Source: Acidimicrobiales bacterium (GTDB lineage Bacteria > Actinomycetota > Acidimicrobiia > Acidimicrobiales > JAKAVM01). From it: DNA of 13,399 nucleotides. Under the pieces are notes generated by a model. The model did not search any database. It saw only the letters and a list, made by a program, of their open reading frames with translations, and had not been told where the DNA came from. Position numbers and translations under genes: made by a program. Positions within the stretch are counted from its first letter, which is position 1, and each line of letters starts with the position of its first letter. This document shows, piece after piece, positions 7,437 to 13,399 of the stretch. The DNA lies in NCBI GenBank assembly GCA_027451785.1, contig DAIDIS010000242.1, positions 1-13,399 of the forward strand, read 5' to 3'.

Positions 7437-7441
7437 GGAGG
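7437..7441 (+). promoter_or_regulatory. Shine-Dalgarno GGAGG that decides the LPFTG gene start
   Basis: GGAGG lies 6 nt before TTG 7448. The in-frame GTG at 7394 has only a weaker GGGGA at close spacing. The TTG start also gives a textbook signal peptide beginning Met-Lys-Lys, while the GTG start adds 18 unusual residues. I therefore place the start at TTG 7448. Confidence 0.55.
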
Positions 7442-7447
7442 TTTGAG

Positions 7448-7783
7448 TTGAAGAAATTGAGAATCGGCCTACTGGGTGCCTCGCTTGGGTTGTCCCTGGC
7501 AACTTTGGCGCCGGCAGCGGCCCATGCAGCACCCCCTGTGTGCACCAGCAGCAACGGGGAAGTCGCCTGCACTGCTCCACCAAATAGCGGTACGGGCTCT
7601 GGATCCGGAAATAATCCAGTAGTTTCCACAAGCCCAGCAGCCCCGGCTCAGACGACCAGTGGATCCAGCTTGCCGTTCACGGGAACCGACGCGACCGAAA
7701 TGGCACTTGTGGGTCTAGGTGCGATAGCCGTAGGTTCTGGTTTCGTGATCAGGGCTCGCCGTACGCGCGCTGCTCAGAACTAA
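7448..7783 (+). CDS. small LPFTG cell-wall anchored surface protein
   Basis: From TTG 7448 the protein is 111 residues. A signal peptide covers about 1-27 (KKLR, hydrophobic core, cleavage after AAAHA). The predicted mature part has Cys32 and Cys41 eight residues apart (possible disulfide), then a Gly/Ser/Asn and Pro/Ala/Thr-rich spacer. The sortase signal is complete: LPFTG at 75-79, a hydrophobic helix (85-101) and an Arg-rich tail (RARRTR). Sortase would cut after Thr78, leaving only about 51 residues on the wall. There is no recognisable binding or catalytic domain, so it looks more like a stalk or acceptor than an enzyme. The sugar transferase starts 47 bp downstream, probably on the same transcript. 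The sortase at 3658-4614 is the obvious partner. An alternative GTG start at 7394 would give 129 residues. Confidence 0.85.
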   Translation: MKKLRIGLLGASLGLSLATLAPAAAHAAPPVCTSSNGEVACTAPPNSGTGSGSGNNPVVSTSPAAPAQTTSGSSLPFTGTDATEMALVGLGAIAVGSGFVIRARRTRAAQN

Positions 7784-7830
7784 TTCCTCGCCCCAAGTAA
7801 CCGAATCCCGGCAGAGGTAGAGGAAGAGTC

Positions 7831-9243
7831 GTGGCGCTTGAGCTCCGGTATGAACCAGCAACGGGGCGAGAAGCCCGAGTCATCGCGCACATTCCTGCCA
7901 GGAGGGTCGCGAGGGTCAACCGGTGGTTCATAGTCGCTGCTACCTCTTCCCTGATCGTCGGGGATCTTGGCTCGCTTTCAGTGGGGTTCTTCACACCGGA
8001 ATCCTCAATGTCATCATTGCAGGATGCTCTGGTAATCCTTGCCATCATTGCAGCTGCGGCGGCCGCAGGGCTTTATAGACTTCGGATCTCCCCGAGCGTG
8101 GTTCGCGACGCCGGACCAATTGTTGTGTGCTTGGCGGTACCGGCTGCCATAGCGGCCCTCGCCTTCGGCGGGCCGCGCCCGGAGCGCTTGATGCAAAGGC
8201 TCGCTTTGTCCTTTGCATTGATCTTGGCTGTTCGTGCAGTTGTGTTCTTCCTGATCAAGGTACTTCGCTCCAGAAGATCGTTGGCGGATCGGACGCTGAT
8301 CATTGGTGCGGGTTCTGTAGGCGCCGGGCTGGCCCGCGTACTGGTCGACCATCCGGAGTTCGGGCTGAATCCAGTAGGGGTCCTCGATTCCTTCGACGAT
8401 GCGGACCTACCGTTGCCCATTTTGGGAAACGTGGGAAATCTTGACTCCATACTCGCAAAGCACTCGATTCGTAGGGCGGTAATCGCGTTCGGGGCCACTC
8501 GCGAGCCGGACATGGTCAAGATCGTAAGGACCTGCGACAGGGCATCAGTCGATATCCACGTGCTCCCCCGTCTTTTCGAGCTCGGGTTCTCCGGAAAAGG
8601 ACGGGACGTCGAGGACGTTTGGGGATATCCTTTGGTCAGGCTTCGCCGGGCGGCCCTGCGCAGCCAAGCCTGGGGAATGAAGCGGCTGTTCGACATTGCA
8701 GCGTCAGGCACCATCCTTTTGTTGATCTCCCCTCTTTACGCCGCAATAGCCCTTGCGGTCCGTCTTTCCAGCCCAGGACCCGTCTATTTGAGACAACAAC
8801 GGATCGGCCAGAGGGGGCATGTCGTCGAAATCCTCAAGTTCCGCTCGATGCGGGAAAACAACGACTCGGATACTCAGTGGTCGGTTTCCGATGACGACCG
8901 GATTACCGGTATAGGCAAGATCATTAGAAAGACCTCGTTGGATGAGTTACCTCAACTGTGGAATGTACTTAAAGGGGACATGTCCCTGGTGGGCCCAAGA
9001 CCCGAGAGACCCTTCTTCGTGGACCAGTTCAAGGTTTCAGTCCCTGGATACGCCGACCGCCACAGAGTACCCGTCGGGATGACCGGGCTTTCGCAGATCA
9101 ACGGGCTCAGGGGCGACACGTCCATCGACGAGCGGGCCCGCATGGACAACGCTTACATCGAAAATTGGTCGCTTTGGACGGACCTCGAAATTCTGGCTAA
9201 GACCTTCTCCGCAGTCATAAGGCATGCGCGGAAGGGCTGCTAA
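7831..9243 (+). CDS. polyprenyl-phosphate sugar-1-phosphate transferase (WbaP/WcaJ-type)
   Basis: This is the initiating enzyme of surface glycan synthesis: it moves a sugar-1-phosphate from a nucleotide sugar onto undecaprenyl phosphate. The 470-residue protein has the full large-form layout. Four N-terminal membrane helices lie at about 31-145, followed by a Rossmann-like CoA-binding-3 domain starting with IIGAGSVGAGLARVL near 155. The membrane hairpin begins at KRLFDIAASG (about 284), and the catalytic Bac_transf domain carries KFRSM, the Asp371-Glu372 pair in SLDELPQLWN, GDMSLVGPRPE and GLSQINGLRG. The GTG start has AGAGGAAGAG just upstream. The sugar substrate cannot be told from sequence. 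A hairpin terminator candidate begins 21 bp after the stop. Confidence 0.95.
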   Translation: MALELRYEPATGREARVIAHIPARRVARVNRWFIVAATSSLIVGDLGSLSVGFFTPESSMSSLQDALVILAIIAAAAAAGLYRLRISPSVVRDAGPIVVCLAVPAAIAALAFGGPRPERLMQRLALSFALILAVRAVVFFLIKVLRSRRSLADRTLIIGAGSVGAGLARVLVDHPEFGLNPVGVLDSFDDADLPLPILGNVGNLDSILAKHSIRRAVIAFGATREPDMVKIVRTCDRASVDIHVLPRLFELGFSGKGRDVEDVWGYPLVRLRRAALRSQAWGMKRLFDIAASGTILLLISPLYAAIALAVRLSSPGPVYLRQQRIGQRGHVVEILKFRSMRENNDSDTQWSVSDDDRITGIGKIIRKTSLDELPQLWNVLKGDMSLVGPRPERPFFVDQFKVSVPGYADRHRVPVGMTGLSQINGLRGDTSIDERARMDNAYIENWSLWTDLEILAKTFSAVIRHARKGC

Positions 9244-9263
9244 GCAACCGGCAATCATCGACC

Positions 9264-9297
9264 GTGACACCCGTCATCCCTGTTTGACAGGGGTCAC
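9264..9297 (+). terminator. hairpin terminator candidate after the sugar transferase gene
   Basis: A perfect 6-bp stem CCCTGT 9278-9283 / ACAGGG 9287-9292 closes a TTG triloop. It is extended by GTGAC 9264-9268 pairing with GTCAC 9293-9297 across a 9-nt bulge. There is no U-tract, as is common for actinobacterial terminators. Its position right after a stop codon supports termination. Confidence 0.5.
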
Positions 9298-9339
9298 CAT
9301 CTCCACCTTGGCGATGCGCTAGGGTTTCCTTCAAACACC

Positions 9340-9367
9340 TTGAGTGCTATGCGCTTGGAAGTACAAC
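9340..9367 (+). promoter_or_regulatory. weak promoter candidate for the glycosidase gene
   Basis: TTGAGT (9340-9345) and TACAAC (9362-9367) are separated by 16 bp. Each matches consensus at four of six positions. The location after the hairpin and about 120 bp before the TTG start is sensible, but the match is weak and chance is possible. Confidence 0.2.
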
Positions 9368-9492
9368 ACTTTGTAACATCGCTCGGTCACGGGAATTTCC
9401 GAGCAGGCAGAAGCGACCAGAACCCCTTTAGCGAAGTGCTCTCGCGCACAGGGAAATAGGACATGTGGTCGCCAGAGTGGGAGGAAACTAAA

Positions 9493-10647
9493 TTGGCAAC
9501 GATTCTCAGAAGCATTCTCGCGCGCAGGCTGATTGTCGGTCTGGTGTCCACGGTAATGGTCAGCGGACTCTTGATAGGAACCGAACTTGCCAGGACCGAC
9601 ACGATGGCGAAAGCGACTTCGCTGTCCAATTGGGAGTACAGCTACCCGAGTTCCACCTCTAACCTGTTCCTGGAAGATCTGACAGGTACCCAGTACAACT
9701 GGACAGTCGTGGCTCCGCGTTACCACGTGATAGTGCTGAACTCTTACGAATACAGTTGGATACCGGCGATCAAAGCTGCGAACCCTGATGTTCAGGTTTG
9801 GGAGTACAAGGATCTCACCTCGACGAGGATCAACGAGTGCACGAATGGCGTGGACAACACTTTCCTGACTACGGGTATCGGCTACTGCTACGCAATGAAG
9901 TATCACCCTGAGTGGTTCCTTCACACCTCCAGCGGCTCCCTGCTCCAGGAATATGGTTACCCCAACCAGTATGAGATGGACTACGGAAATTCCCAATACG
10001 TCTACCAATGGGCTGAGAACGTGGTAAACGACGTCCTCAAGCATGGCTGGGACGGAGTTGAGATGGACAACGCCGTGGACACTGCGAATGCTTATGGGCT
10101 TGCCACCAAGTACCCGACCGATCAGTCAGTCCAGGTTGCCATGACCGCGATGCTGACGTTTGTTGGAAAGGCGCTCCGCTACTACCACATCAACGGTGCA
10201 GCGAACGTGGGCTACCAAATGGAGTTTCCCGGGCTTTGGCAGCGGTGGATCAGCCTGGTTCCCGGTTTGCACGAAGAGTTCTTCATGTCTTGGTCGGATT
10301 CCGAGAATGTCACCGGAATACCGGCATGGGAAGCTTACATGGAGGAACTCAACTCAACGACCTCCGCTCCCCAGAACGGAATGGTGATCCTTCATGCGGG
10401 AAGCTACGCCGCCACTAATACCCAGCTACTCGATTACACATATGCGAGCTTCCTTCTGGGAGAGGACGGAGTGTCCGACTTCGCTTTCGGCACCGAGACG
10501 CCTGACTATCCGGAGTTCCACCTCAACCTCGGCTCTCCGGAAGGAAAGTACTTCGAGAACTCGAATGGGACCTTCCAGCGAAACTTCACCAATGGATACG
10601 TCGTCGTGGATCCCAACGCCGGTACCGGGAAATTCTATGTCTACTAG
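9493..10647 (+). CDS. secreted GHL15/GH114-like glycoside hydrolase candidate
   Basis: The protein is 384 residues from TTG 9493, with a signal peptide or anchor at about 1-35 (arginines, then a hydrophobic run ending near GTELA). The rest fits the hypothetical glycosyl hydrolase family GHL15, related to GH114-type TIM barrels. Features include 'NPDVQVWEYKD', 'HPEWFLHTSSG', a 'YEMDYGNSQY' strand and GWDGVEMDN, whose acidic residues Asp187, Glu190 and Asp192 lie where this superfamily has catalytic carboxylates. A later 'GVSDFAFG' and a C-terminal beta segment follow. GH114 enzymes cut galactosamine-containing polymers, so this protein may trim or release the locus's own glycan (inference; activity is unproven for the family). 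ATG 9463 is an alternative start, but it gives an acidic n-region (EWEE). GGGAGG sits 8 nt before TTG 9493. Confidence 0.8.
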   Translation: MATILRSILARRLIVGLVSTVMVSGLLIGTELARTDTMAKATSLSNWEYSYPSSTSNLFLEDLTGTQYNWTVVAPRYHVIVLNSYEYSWIPAIKAANPDVQVWEYKDLTSTRINECTNGVDNTFLTTGIGYCYAMKYHPEWFLHTSSGSLLQEYGYPNQYEMDYGNSQYVYQWAENVVNDVLKHGWDGVEMDNAVDTANAYGLATKYPTDQSVQVAMTAMLTFVGKALRYYHINGAANVGYQMEFPGLWQRWISLVPGLHEEFFMSWSDSENVTGIPAWEAYMEELNSTTSAPQNGMVILHAGSYAATNTQLLDYTYASFLLGEDGVSDFAFGTETPDYPEFHLNLGSPEGKYFENSNGTFQRNFTNGYVVVDPNAGTGKFYVY

Positions 10648-10669
10648 TAGGTTCGCAAACTGCGTCAAA

Positions 10670-10692
10670 TAGGCCATGGGCTGTTGTGCCTA
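10670..10692 (+). terminator. weak hairpin after the glycosidase gene
   Basis: TAGGC 10670-10674 pairs with GCCTA 10688-10692 around a 13-nt loop, 22 bp after the glycosidase stop. Flanking CTAG sequences could add pairs with a bulge. The stem is short and there is no U-tract, so this is a low-confidence terminator. Confidence 0.25.
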
Positions 10693-10752
10693 CCTAGTCC
10701 TCAGAGCCTTTGCCGATTTCACGGAATCGCTCGATGACGATGGATAGCCCAA

Positions 10753-10792
10753 GGAATGCACCGTGCCCTATCCGACCTGGCAGATGCATTCC
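10753..10792. repeat. 8+4 bp inverted repeat upstream of the BY-kinase gene
   Basis: GGAATGCA 10753-10760 and TGCATTCC 10785-10792 are perfect inverted arms. Inside them TGCC 10764-10767 pairs with GGCA 10779-10782, giving a two-part stem with an 11-nt loop. It lies 54-93 bp before the kinase ATG. It could be an operator dyad for the kinase promoter or a terminator stem for the upstream gene. No U-tract follows. Confidence 0.5.
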
Positions 10793-10833
10793 AGCAATAT
10801 CGCCAAGTAACGCAACCTTAAGCTAGACGTAGC

Positions 10834-10839
10834 TATCAT
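10834..10839 (+). promoter_or_regulatory. -10 box suggesting a leaderless BY-kinase mRNA
   Basis: TATCAT matches TATAAT at five of six positions and ends 6 nt before the ATG at 10846, so transcription would start at or next to the start codon. No Shine-Dalgarno is visible before this ATG, in contrast to most other genes here. No good -35 box is seen. Leaderless mRNAs are common in actinobacteria. Confidence 0.4.
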
Positions 10840-10845
10840 GGCTCT

Positions 10846-12330
10846 ATGACACCCAAGGCATTCTTCGCGGTCGTGTGGCGCCGCAGGTTGGTCGCAGTAC
10901 TGGCGGGGTGCCTCGTGATCTTGGCGGGATTCGCCTTTCTATCCACTCAGAAGAAGACCTACCAGTCTTCCGCCCTAATTGGAATCCTCCCAAATCCGGC
11001 CAACACCAACAGCCTTACCAGCTACCCGGTCATTATTCCCAGCTTGATTCCGACCTACATTCAGCAGCTGTCCAGCACTTCTTTCCTGGACCAGGTCGCA
11101 GGATCTCTTCCGTTCTCCGCAACGGGTACCCAATTGGGTTCAGACCTCAGCGCCGTCGCATCCACCAATGCAAGCGTGATCACGATAACGGCGACTATGC
11201 CCACCGCAAACGAGTCGGAAATCGTCGCCAAAGCAGCCACAACGACTTTTATGAACCTGCAGCAGAATAACCAGATTGTTCAGTTTCAGGTTTATTCGTA
11301 CCCTCAGTTGCCCACTGCACCCGCTTCTCCTCACCCCAAGCTCGTAATCGGAGCCTCAGTTATCCTCGCAATCATCATCGCAATTGCAGCCGCCCTAGGC
11401 TGGGACAAGCTGTTCGGGCGGGTTTTCGAAGCGGGTGAGTTGGAAGAGTCGACCGGGCTTGCGGTCCTCGGAATACTCCCAGATGAGAAGCGACTGAAGA
11501 ATGGGTCCCGCCTCGTCATCGGCACGCCCGGACTCACGCGACTCGAAGAGAGCATCCGCGCTCTGAGAACGAACTTCGTCTTCGCCACCGGGGGAGGGAA
11601 GATGAAGACCGTAGCGATCACCAGCCTCGGGGCCGAGGAAGGAAAGACCACCGTTGCGGTGAACTTGGCCGTTGTGGCCGCCGAGCTCGGCCTCAATGTC
11701 GTATTGATCGATGGCGATATTCACCGACCTCAAGTTCATGAGGTATTCAATATCCCGAATAGCACCGGCCTGACTTCGCTGGTAACCGAAGGGCTGGATC
11801 CGAAGTCAGTCCTCTACGAGGTTCCGGGAATCCCCAATCTTCGTGTCGTACCGGCTGGGAAAGTTCTTTCGGATCGAAGGGACGAGGCGAATCTCTACCT
11901 CAGACATATGGGTTCGCTTTCCGAGCTTGGGGATCTTGTGATCATTGACGCCCCCCCGCTCCAAGCTGGTGCCGATGTCCGGCTACTTGCCATGGCAGCC
12001 GAAGGGGTCCTTCTCGTGTGCCGAGCAGGTTCATCCACACAACACCAACTGTCCACCGCTGTCAGAGCAATCGAAAACTTGGACGTCAATGTCGTCGGAA
12101 GCGTGCTCACACGCGCAAAGGATACTTCCGAGATCGACAAGGGAATCAGCTACTACTCACATTACCGAGGCGCCGACCAGGGTCCCCTGGCTCCTTCGTC
12201 TTCGACCGCTGGACAACTGCCCAGCAAAATCCCCAGCGGGAATGCGGCAAGCGGGAACGGAGCTAACGCCAACAAACCGAAGCCCAACTCCAATCCGGCC
12301 CAGTCGAAAGAACCCGCCAAAGGCGATTAA
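10846..12330 (+). CDS. Wzz-type chain-length determinant fused to BY-type tyrosine kinase
   Basis: This 494-residue membrane kinase controls length and export of a surface polysaccharide by cycles of tyrosine phosphorylation. The N-terminal Wzz part has one helix at about 14-32, a short outside domain (about 33-160) and a second helix at 166-185. The cytoplasmic kinase follows. Walker A is GAEEGKTT with Lys267, Walker A' is VVLIDGD with Asp289/Asp291, and Walker B is VIIDAPP with Asp368. The C-terminal tyrosine cluster, where these kinases autophosphorylate, is reduced to Tyr436, Tyr437 and Tyr440. It is followed by about 50 residues rich in Ser, Asn, Pro, Gly and Lys. The LMW phosphatase at 4656-5249 is its natural antagonist. 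One ATG start, probably leaderless; a strong hairpin follows the stop. Confidence 0.92.
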   Translation: MTPKAFFAVVWRRRLVAVLAGCLVILAGFAFLSTQKKTYQSSALIGILPNPANTNSLTSYPVIIPSLIPTYIQQLSSTSFLDQVAGSLPFSATGTQLGSDLSAVASTNASVITITATMPTANESEIVAKAATTTFMNLQQNNQIVQFQVYSYPQLPTAPASPHPKLVIGASVILAIIIAIAAALGWDKLFGRVFEAGELEESTGLAVLGILPDEKRLKNGSRLVIGTPGLTRLEESIRALRTNFVFATGGGKMKTVAITSLGAEEGKTTVAVNLAVVAAELGLNVVLIDGDIHRPQVHEVFNIPNSTGLTSLVTEGLDPKSVLYEVPGIPNLRVVPAGKVLSDRRDEANLYLRHMGSLSELGDLVIIDAPPLQAGADVRLLAMAAEGVLLVCRAGSSTQHQLSTAVRAIENLDVNVVGSVLTRAKDTSEIDKGISYYSHYRGADQGPLAPSSSTAGQLPSKIPSGNAASGNGANANKPKPNSNPAQSKEPAKGD

Positions 12331-12336
12331 CGCAGA

Positions 12337-12365
12337 AAGCTGGGTCGACGAATCCAACCCAGCTT
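12337..12365. terminator. hairpin terminator between convergent genes
   Basis: AAGCTGGGT 12337-12345 pairs perfectly with ACCCAGCTT 12357-12365 over an 11-nt loop. It begins 7 bp after the kinase stop and ends 26 bp before the end of the opposing gene, so it can serve both strands. The plus side continues into a short A/T-rich stretch (aaatttta at 12377-12384); neither side has a strong U-tract. Confidence 0.65.
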
Positions 12366-12391
12366 CCAGCAACTCCAAATTTTAGGTCGTC

Positions 12392-12781
12392 TCAATGGAA
12401 GACTTTCGTCCTCCGGTGCCTGGACAACGACCCATTGCTCTTGGTGGGCTGATGAAGGAACATCGGCCGGTAACGAGTGGTCGCCACACTGACAACTGCC
12501 TCGTCGGCAACCCGGTCTGCATCTTCGGCGACGCAATCCGTCATCCGAGGTGACGCTTCTCCTACTTGATCAACCCGGCGCAAGCTTGGTGTCCCGACGT
12601 GTACGGCACCCGAGTAAAAGACTCCAGTTGCCAGCCAAAGGGCTCCAGCCAAGGTTCCGAGAAGAACCGCTCCTGAGCCGGCACCCGAAATTGCCGCCCC
12701 AACGATCAACGCTACGCCGAGTGTGCAAGCAGTCCCGCTGACGATCGCTGCACCGATCCTTTCCACATGATTAGTACGCAT
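12392..12781 (-). CDS. small two-helix membrane protein, unknown function
   Basis: This is a 129-residue protein that I do not recognise. Two hydrophobic helices (about 9-31 and 37-59, rich in Ala, Gly and Val) are followed by a hydrophilic tail of 70 residues with Arg and His near the end and no clear motif. The reading frame is supported by a very strong ribosome binding site (AAGGAGGAGG, a few nt before the ATG) and by its position 15 bp after the PNPOx-like gene in the same direction. The codon pattern of the tail is less convincing than that of the helices, so the exact end could be affected by drift or an error. It is probably the last gene of this minus-strand operon. Confidence 0.65.
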   Translation of the reverse strand: MRTNHVERIGAAIVSGTACTLGVALIVGAAISGAGSGAVLLGTLAGALWLATGVFYSGAVHVGTPSLRRVDQVGEASPRMTDCVAEDADRVADEAVVSVATTRYRPMFLHQPTKSNGSLSRHRRTKVFH

Positions 12782-12796
12782 TATCCTCCTCCTTCT

Positions 12797-13201
12797 CTAC
12801 AAAATCTCCCTACCAGTGATCTCTTCGATCTCGATCCTTACGAAGTGGGACTTGTCCCCAGGAGCCCAAGGGGCGAGCGGGAGATGCGCTATCGCGTCCA
12901 ATTGCTCTTCGTCTTTCACTTCCCTCATGCTTCCGGTGGCGAGAATGCTCCAGCCCTCGTGGTAGATGATGTCAGTGGAGTCGATCTCAAATGCAGCCGG
13001 GGCCTTGTCGATGGCGGATCCCAGTTTCGCTCCTGGCCCCGTCCTGAACACGATGGAGCGTCCCCATGTCGCATAGTTGACGGGGAAGATAAAGGGCCGA
13101 CCGTCTATGCAGATTCCGACTCTCCCAACTCCCTTTTCCGGAAGGATGCTCCAGCAGTCGATCTCGGAGAGGAACCGAATTGTGCGTCCCGTTGTTTCCA
13201 T
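12797..13201 (-). CDS. pyridoxamine 5'-phosphate oxidase-like (NimA-type) flavoprotein
   Basis: This is a 134-residue member of the split-barrel PNPOx-like superfamily, closest in pattern to the Pyridox_ox_2/NimA group. Signature segments in order: 'GVGRVGICIDGRPFIFPVNY', 'SIVFRTGPGAKLGSA', 'AAFEIDS' and 'GWSILATGSMREV'. The 'PVNY' and 'FRTGPGAKL' parts contact the flavin phosphate in relatives. Such proteins bind FMN, F420 or haem; the substrate here is unknown. I place the start at ATG 13201 because the upstream frame at the window edge stops only 7 nt before it. An in-frame TTG at 13264 would add 21 residues but would overlap that upstream gene. No strong ribosome binding site is seen at ATG 13201, consistent with translational coupling. 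Confidence 0.88.
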   Translation of the reverse strand: METTGRTIRFLSEIDCWSILPEKGVGRVGICIDGRPFIFPVNYATWGRSIVFRTGPGAKLGSAIDKAPAAFEIDSTDIIYHEGWSILATGSMREVKDEEQLDAIAHLPLAPWAPGDKSHFVRIEIEEITGREIL

Positions 13202-13208
13202 GTATTCA

Positions 13209-13399
13209 TCATCGGCCAACCCAGCGAATCGCGATAGGGTCCGCTGCCACCACCGAGAGGGCAAAAAGTCCTAAATCTTCCCCACCTTCGCCACTGACCG
13301 AGTTGAGTGCATTCCGGTCAGAATAAAAGGCATGAAACGACGCAACATCAACCGGGTCGGAAGATCCCCGCAAGATCCGCCGTACGTGCCACCGAGACC
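13209..13399 (-). CDS. unrecognised protein, C-terminal end only (enters from right edge)
   Basis: An open frame of 62 codons runs in from the right edge on the minus strand and ends at TGA 13211-13209, 7 nt before the start of the PNPOx-like gene. The residues have natural-looking composition with a hydrophobic strand near the end (LGLFALSVVAADPIAIRWVG). The tight spacing is typical of a real operon partner. I do not recognise the family from this fragment, and a chance open frame of this length cannot be excluded. Confidence 0.5.
   Translation of the reverse strand, partial: SRWHVRRILRGSSDPVDVASFHAFYSDRNALNSVSGEGGEDLGLFALSVVAADPIAIRWVGR

Noticed and set aside
7294..7629. Minus-strand open frame of 111 codons over the LPFTG leader and gene
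   Set aside because: It is an antisense shadow with no recognisable features; the plus-strand sortase-substrate signature is unambiguous.
8073..8714. Minus-strand open frame of 213 codons inside the sugar transferase gene
   Set aside because: It is a Ser/Arg/Pro-rich shadow of a clearly recognised enzyme.
9331..10044. Minus-strand open frame of 237 codons across the glycosidase gene
   Set aside because: No domain, and it lies antisense to the secreted protein with conserved motifs.
9340..13310. Shared octamer TTGAGTGC at 9340 and 13303
   Set aside because: Two copies of eight bases in 13 kb is within chance, and the contexts differ (intergenic versus coding).
13295..13320. Inverted repeat TGACCG/CGGTCA with 14-bp spacer, possible operator
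   Set aside because: It lies inside the probable minus-strand coding frame, and 6-bp arms are easily found by chance.
13332..13399. Plus-strand ATG with AAAGG upstream, open to the right edge
   Set aside because: It is antisense to the better supported minus-strand frame that stops next to the PNPOx-like gene; only 22 codons are visible.

Overview
The window looks like a chromosomal stretch of an actinobacterium with mid-range G+C. An acidophilic or environmental Acidimicrobiia-like lineage is my guess. The evidence is a class E-like sortase with an LPxTG substrate, a DUF4012 protein, a one-piece Wzz/tyrosine-kinase protein, frequent GTG and TTG starts, and almost no U-tract terminators. The taxonomic placement is inference, not a match to a known genome. 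I see no RNA genes, CRISPR arrays or mobile elements.

Layout. (1) Left part, minus strand: an SPFH/zinc-ribbon protein (391-1350) is translationally overlapped by a glycine-rich membrane protein that runs off the left edge (1-398). (2) Plus strand: an acyl-CoA synthetase of the AMP-forming superfamily (1435-3081). Its 3' end overlaps a convergent NUDIX hydrolase (3037-3588) by 45 bp. (3) Minus strand: a sortase (3658-4614) lies upstream of the NUDIX gene. It diverges across only 41 bp from the plus-strand surface-polysaccharide block. (4) That block (4656-12330) holds a low-molecular-weight tyrosine phosphatase, a large DUF4012 membrane protein, a 362-bp non-coding stretch with a promoter and a structured leader, a small LPFTG cell-wall protein, a polyprenyl-phosphate sugar-1-phosphate transferase, a secreted GHL15/GH114-like glycosidase candidate and a Wzz-type chain-length/BY-kinase protein. 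(5) Right end, minus strand: an unrecognised gene running in from the right edge (stop at 13209), a NimA/PNPOx-like flavoprotein (12797-13201) and a small two-helix membrane protein (12392-12781), tightly packed as an operon. It converges on the kinase gene at a strong hairpin (12337-12365).

How the genes may work together. The sugar transferase would start a surface glycan on the lipid carrier. The BY-kinase and the phosphatase form the usual Wzc/Wzb regulatory pair for polymer length and export. DUF4012 proteins recur in such loci. The secreted glycosidase could trim or release polymer. What is less usual is a sortase with two extra C-terminal membrane helices next to the locus and a sortase substrate whose predicted mature form is only about 51 residues, inside the same cluster. 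This suggests a covalent cell-wall anchor associated with the polysaccharide. That link is a hypothesis. The flippase, polymerase and most glycosyltransferases are not in this window, so the locus is either split or regulatory/terminal in character.
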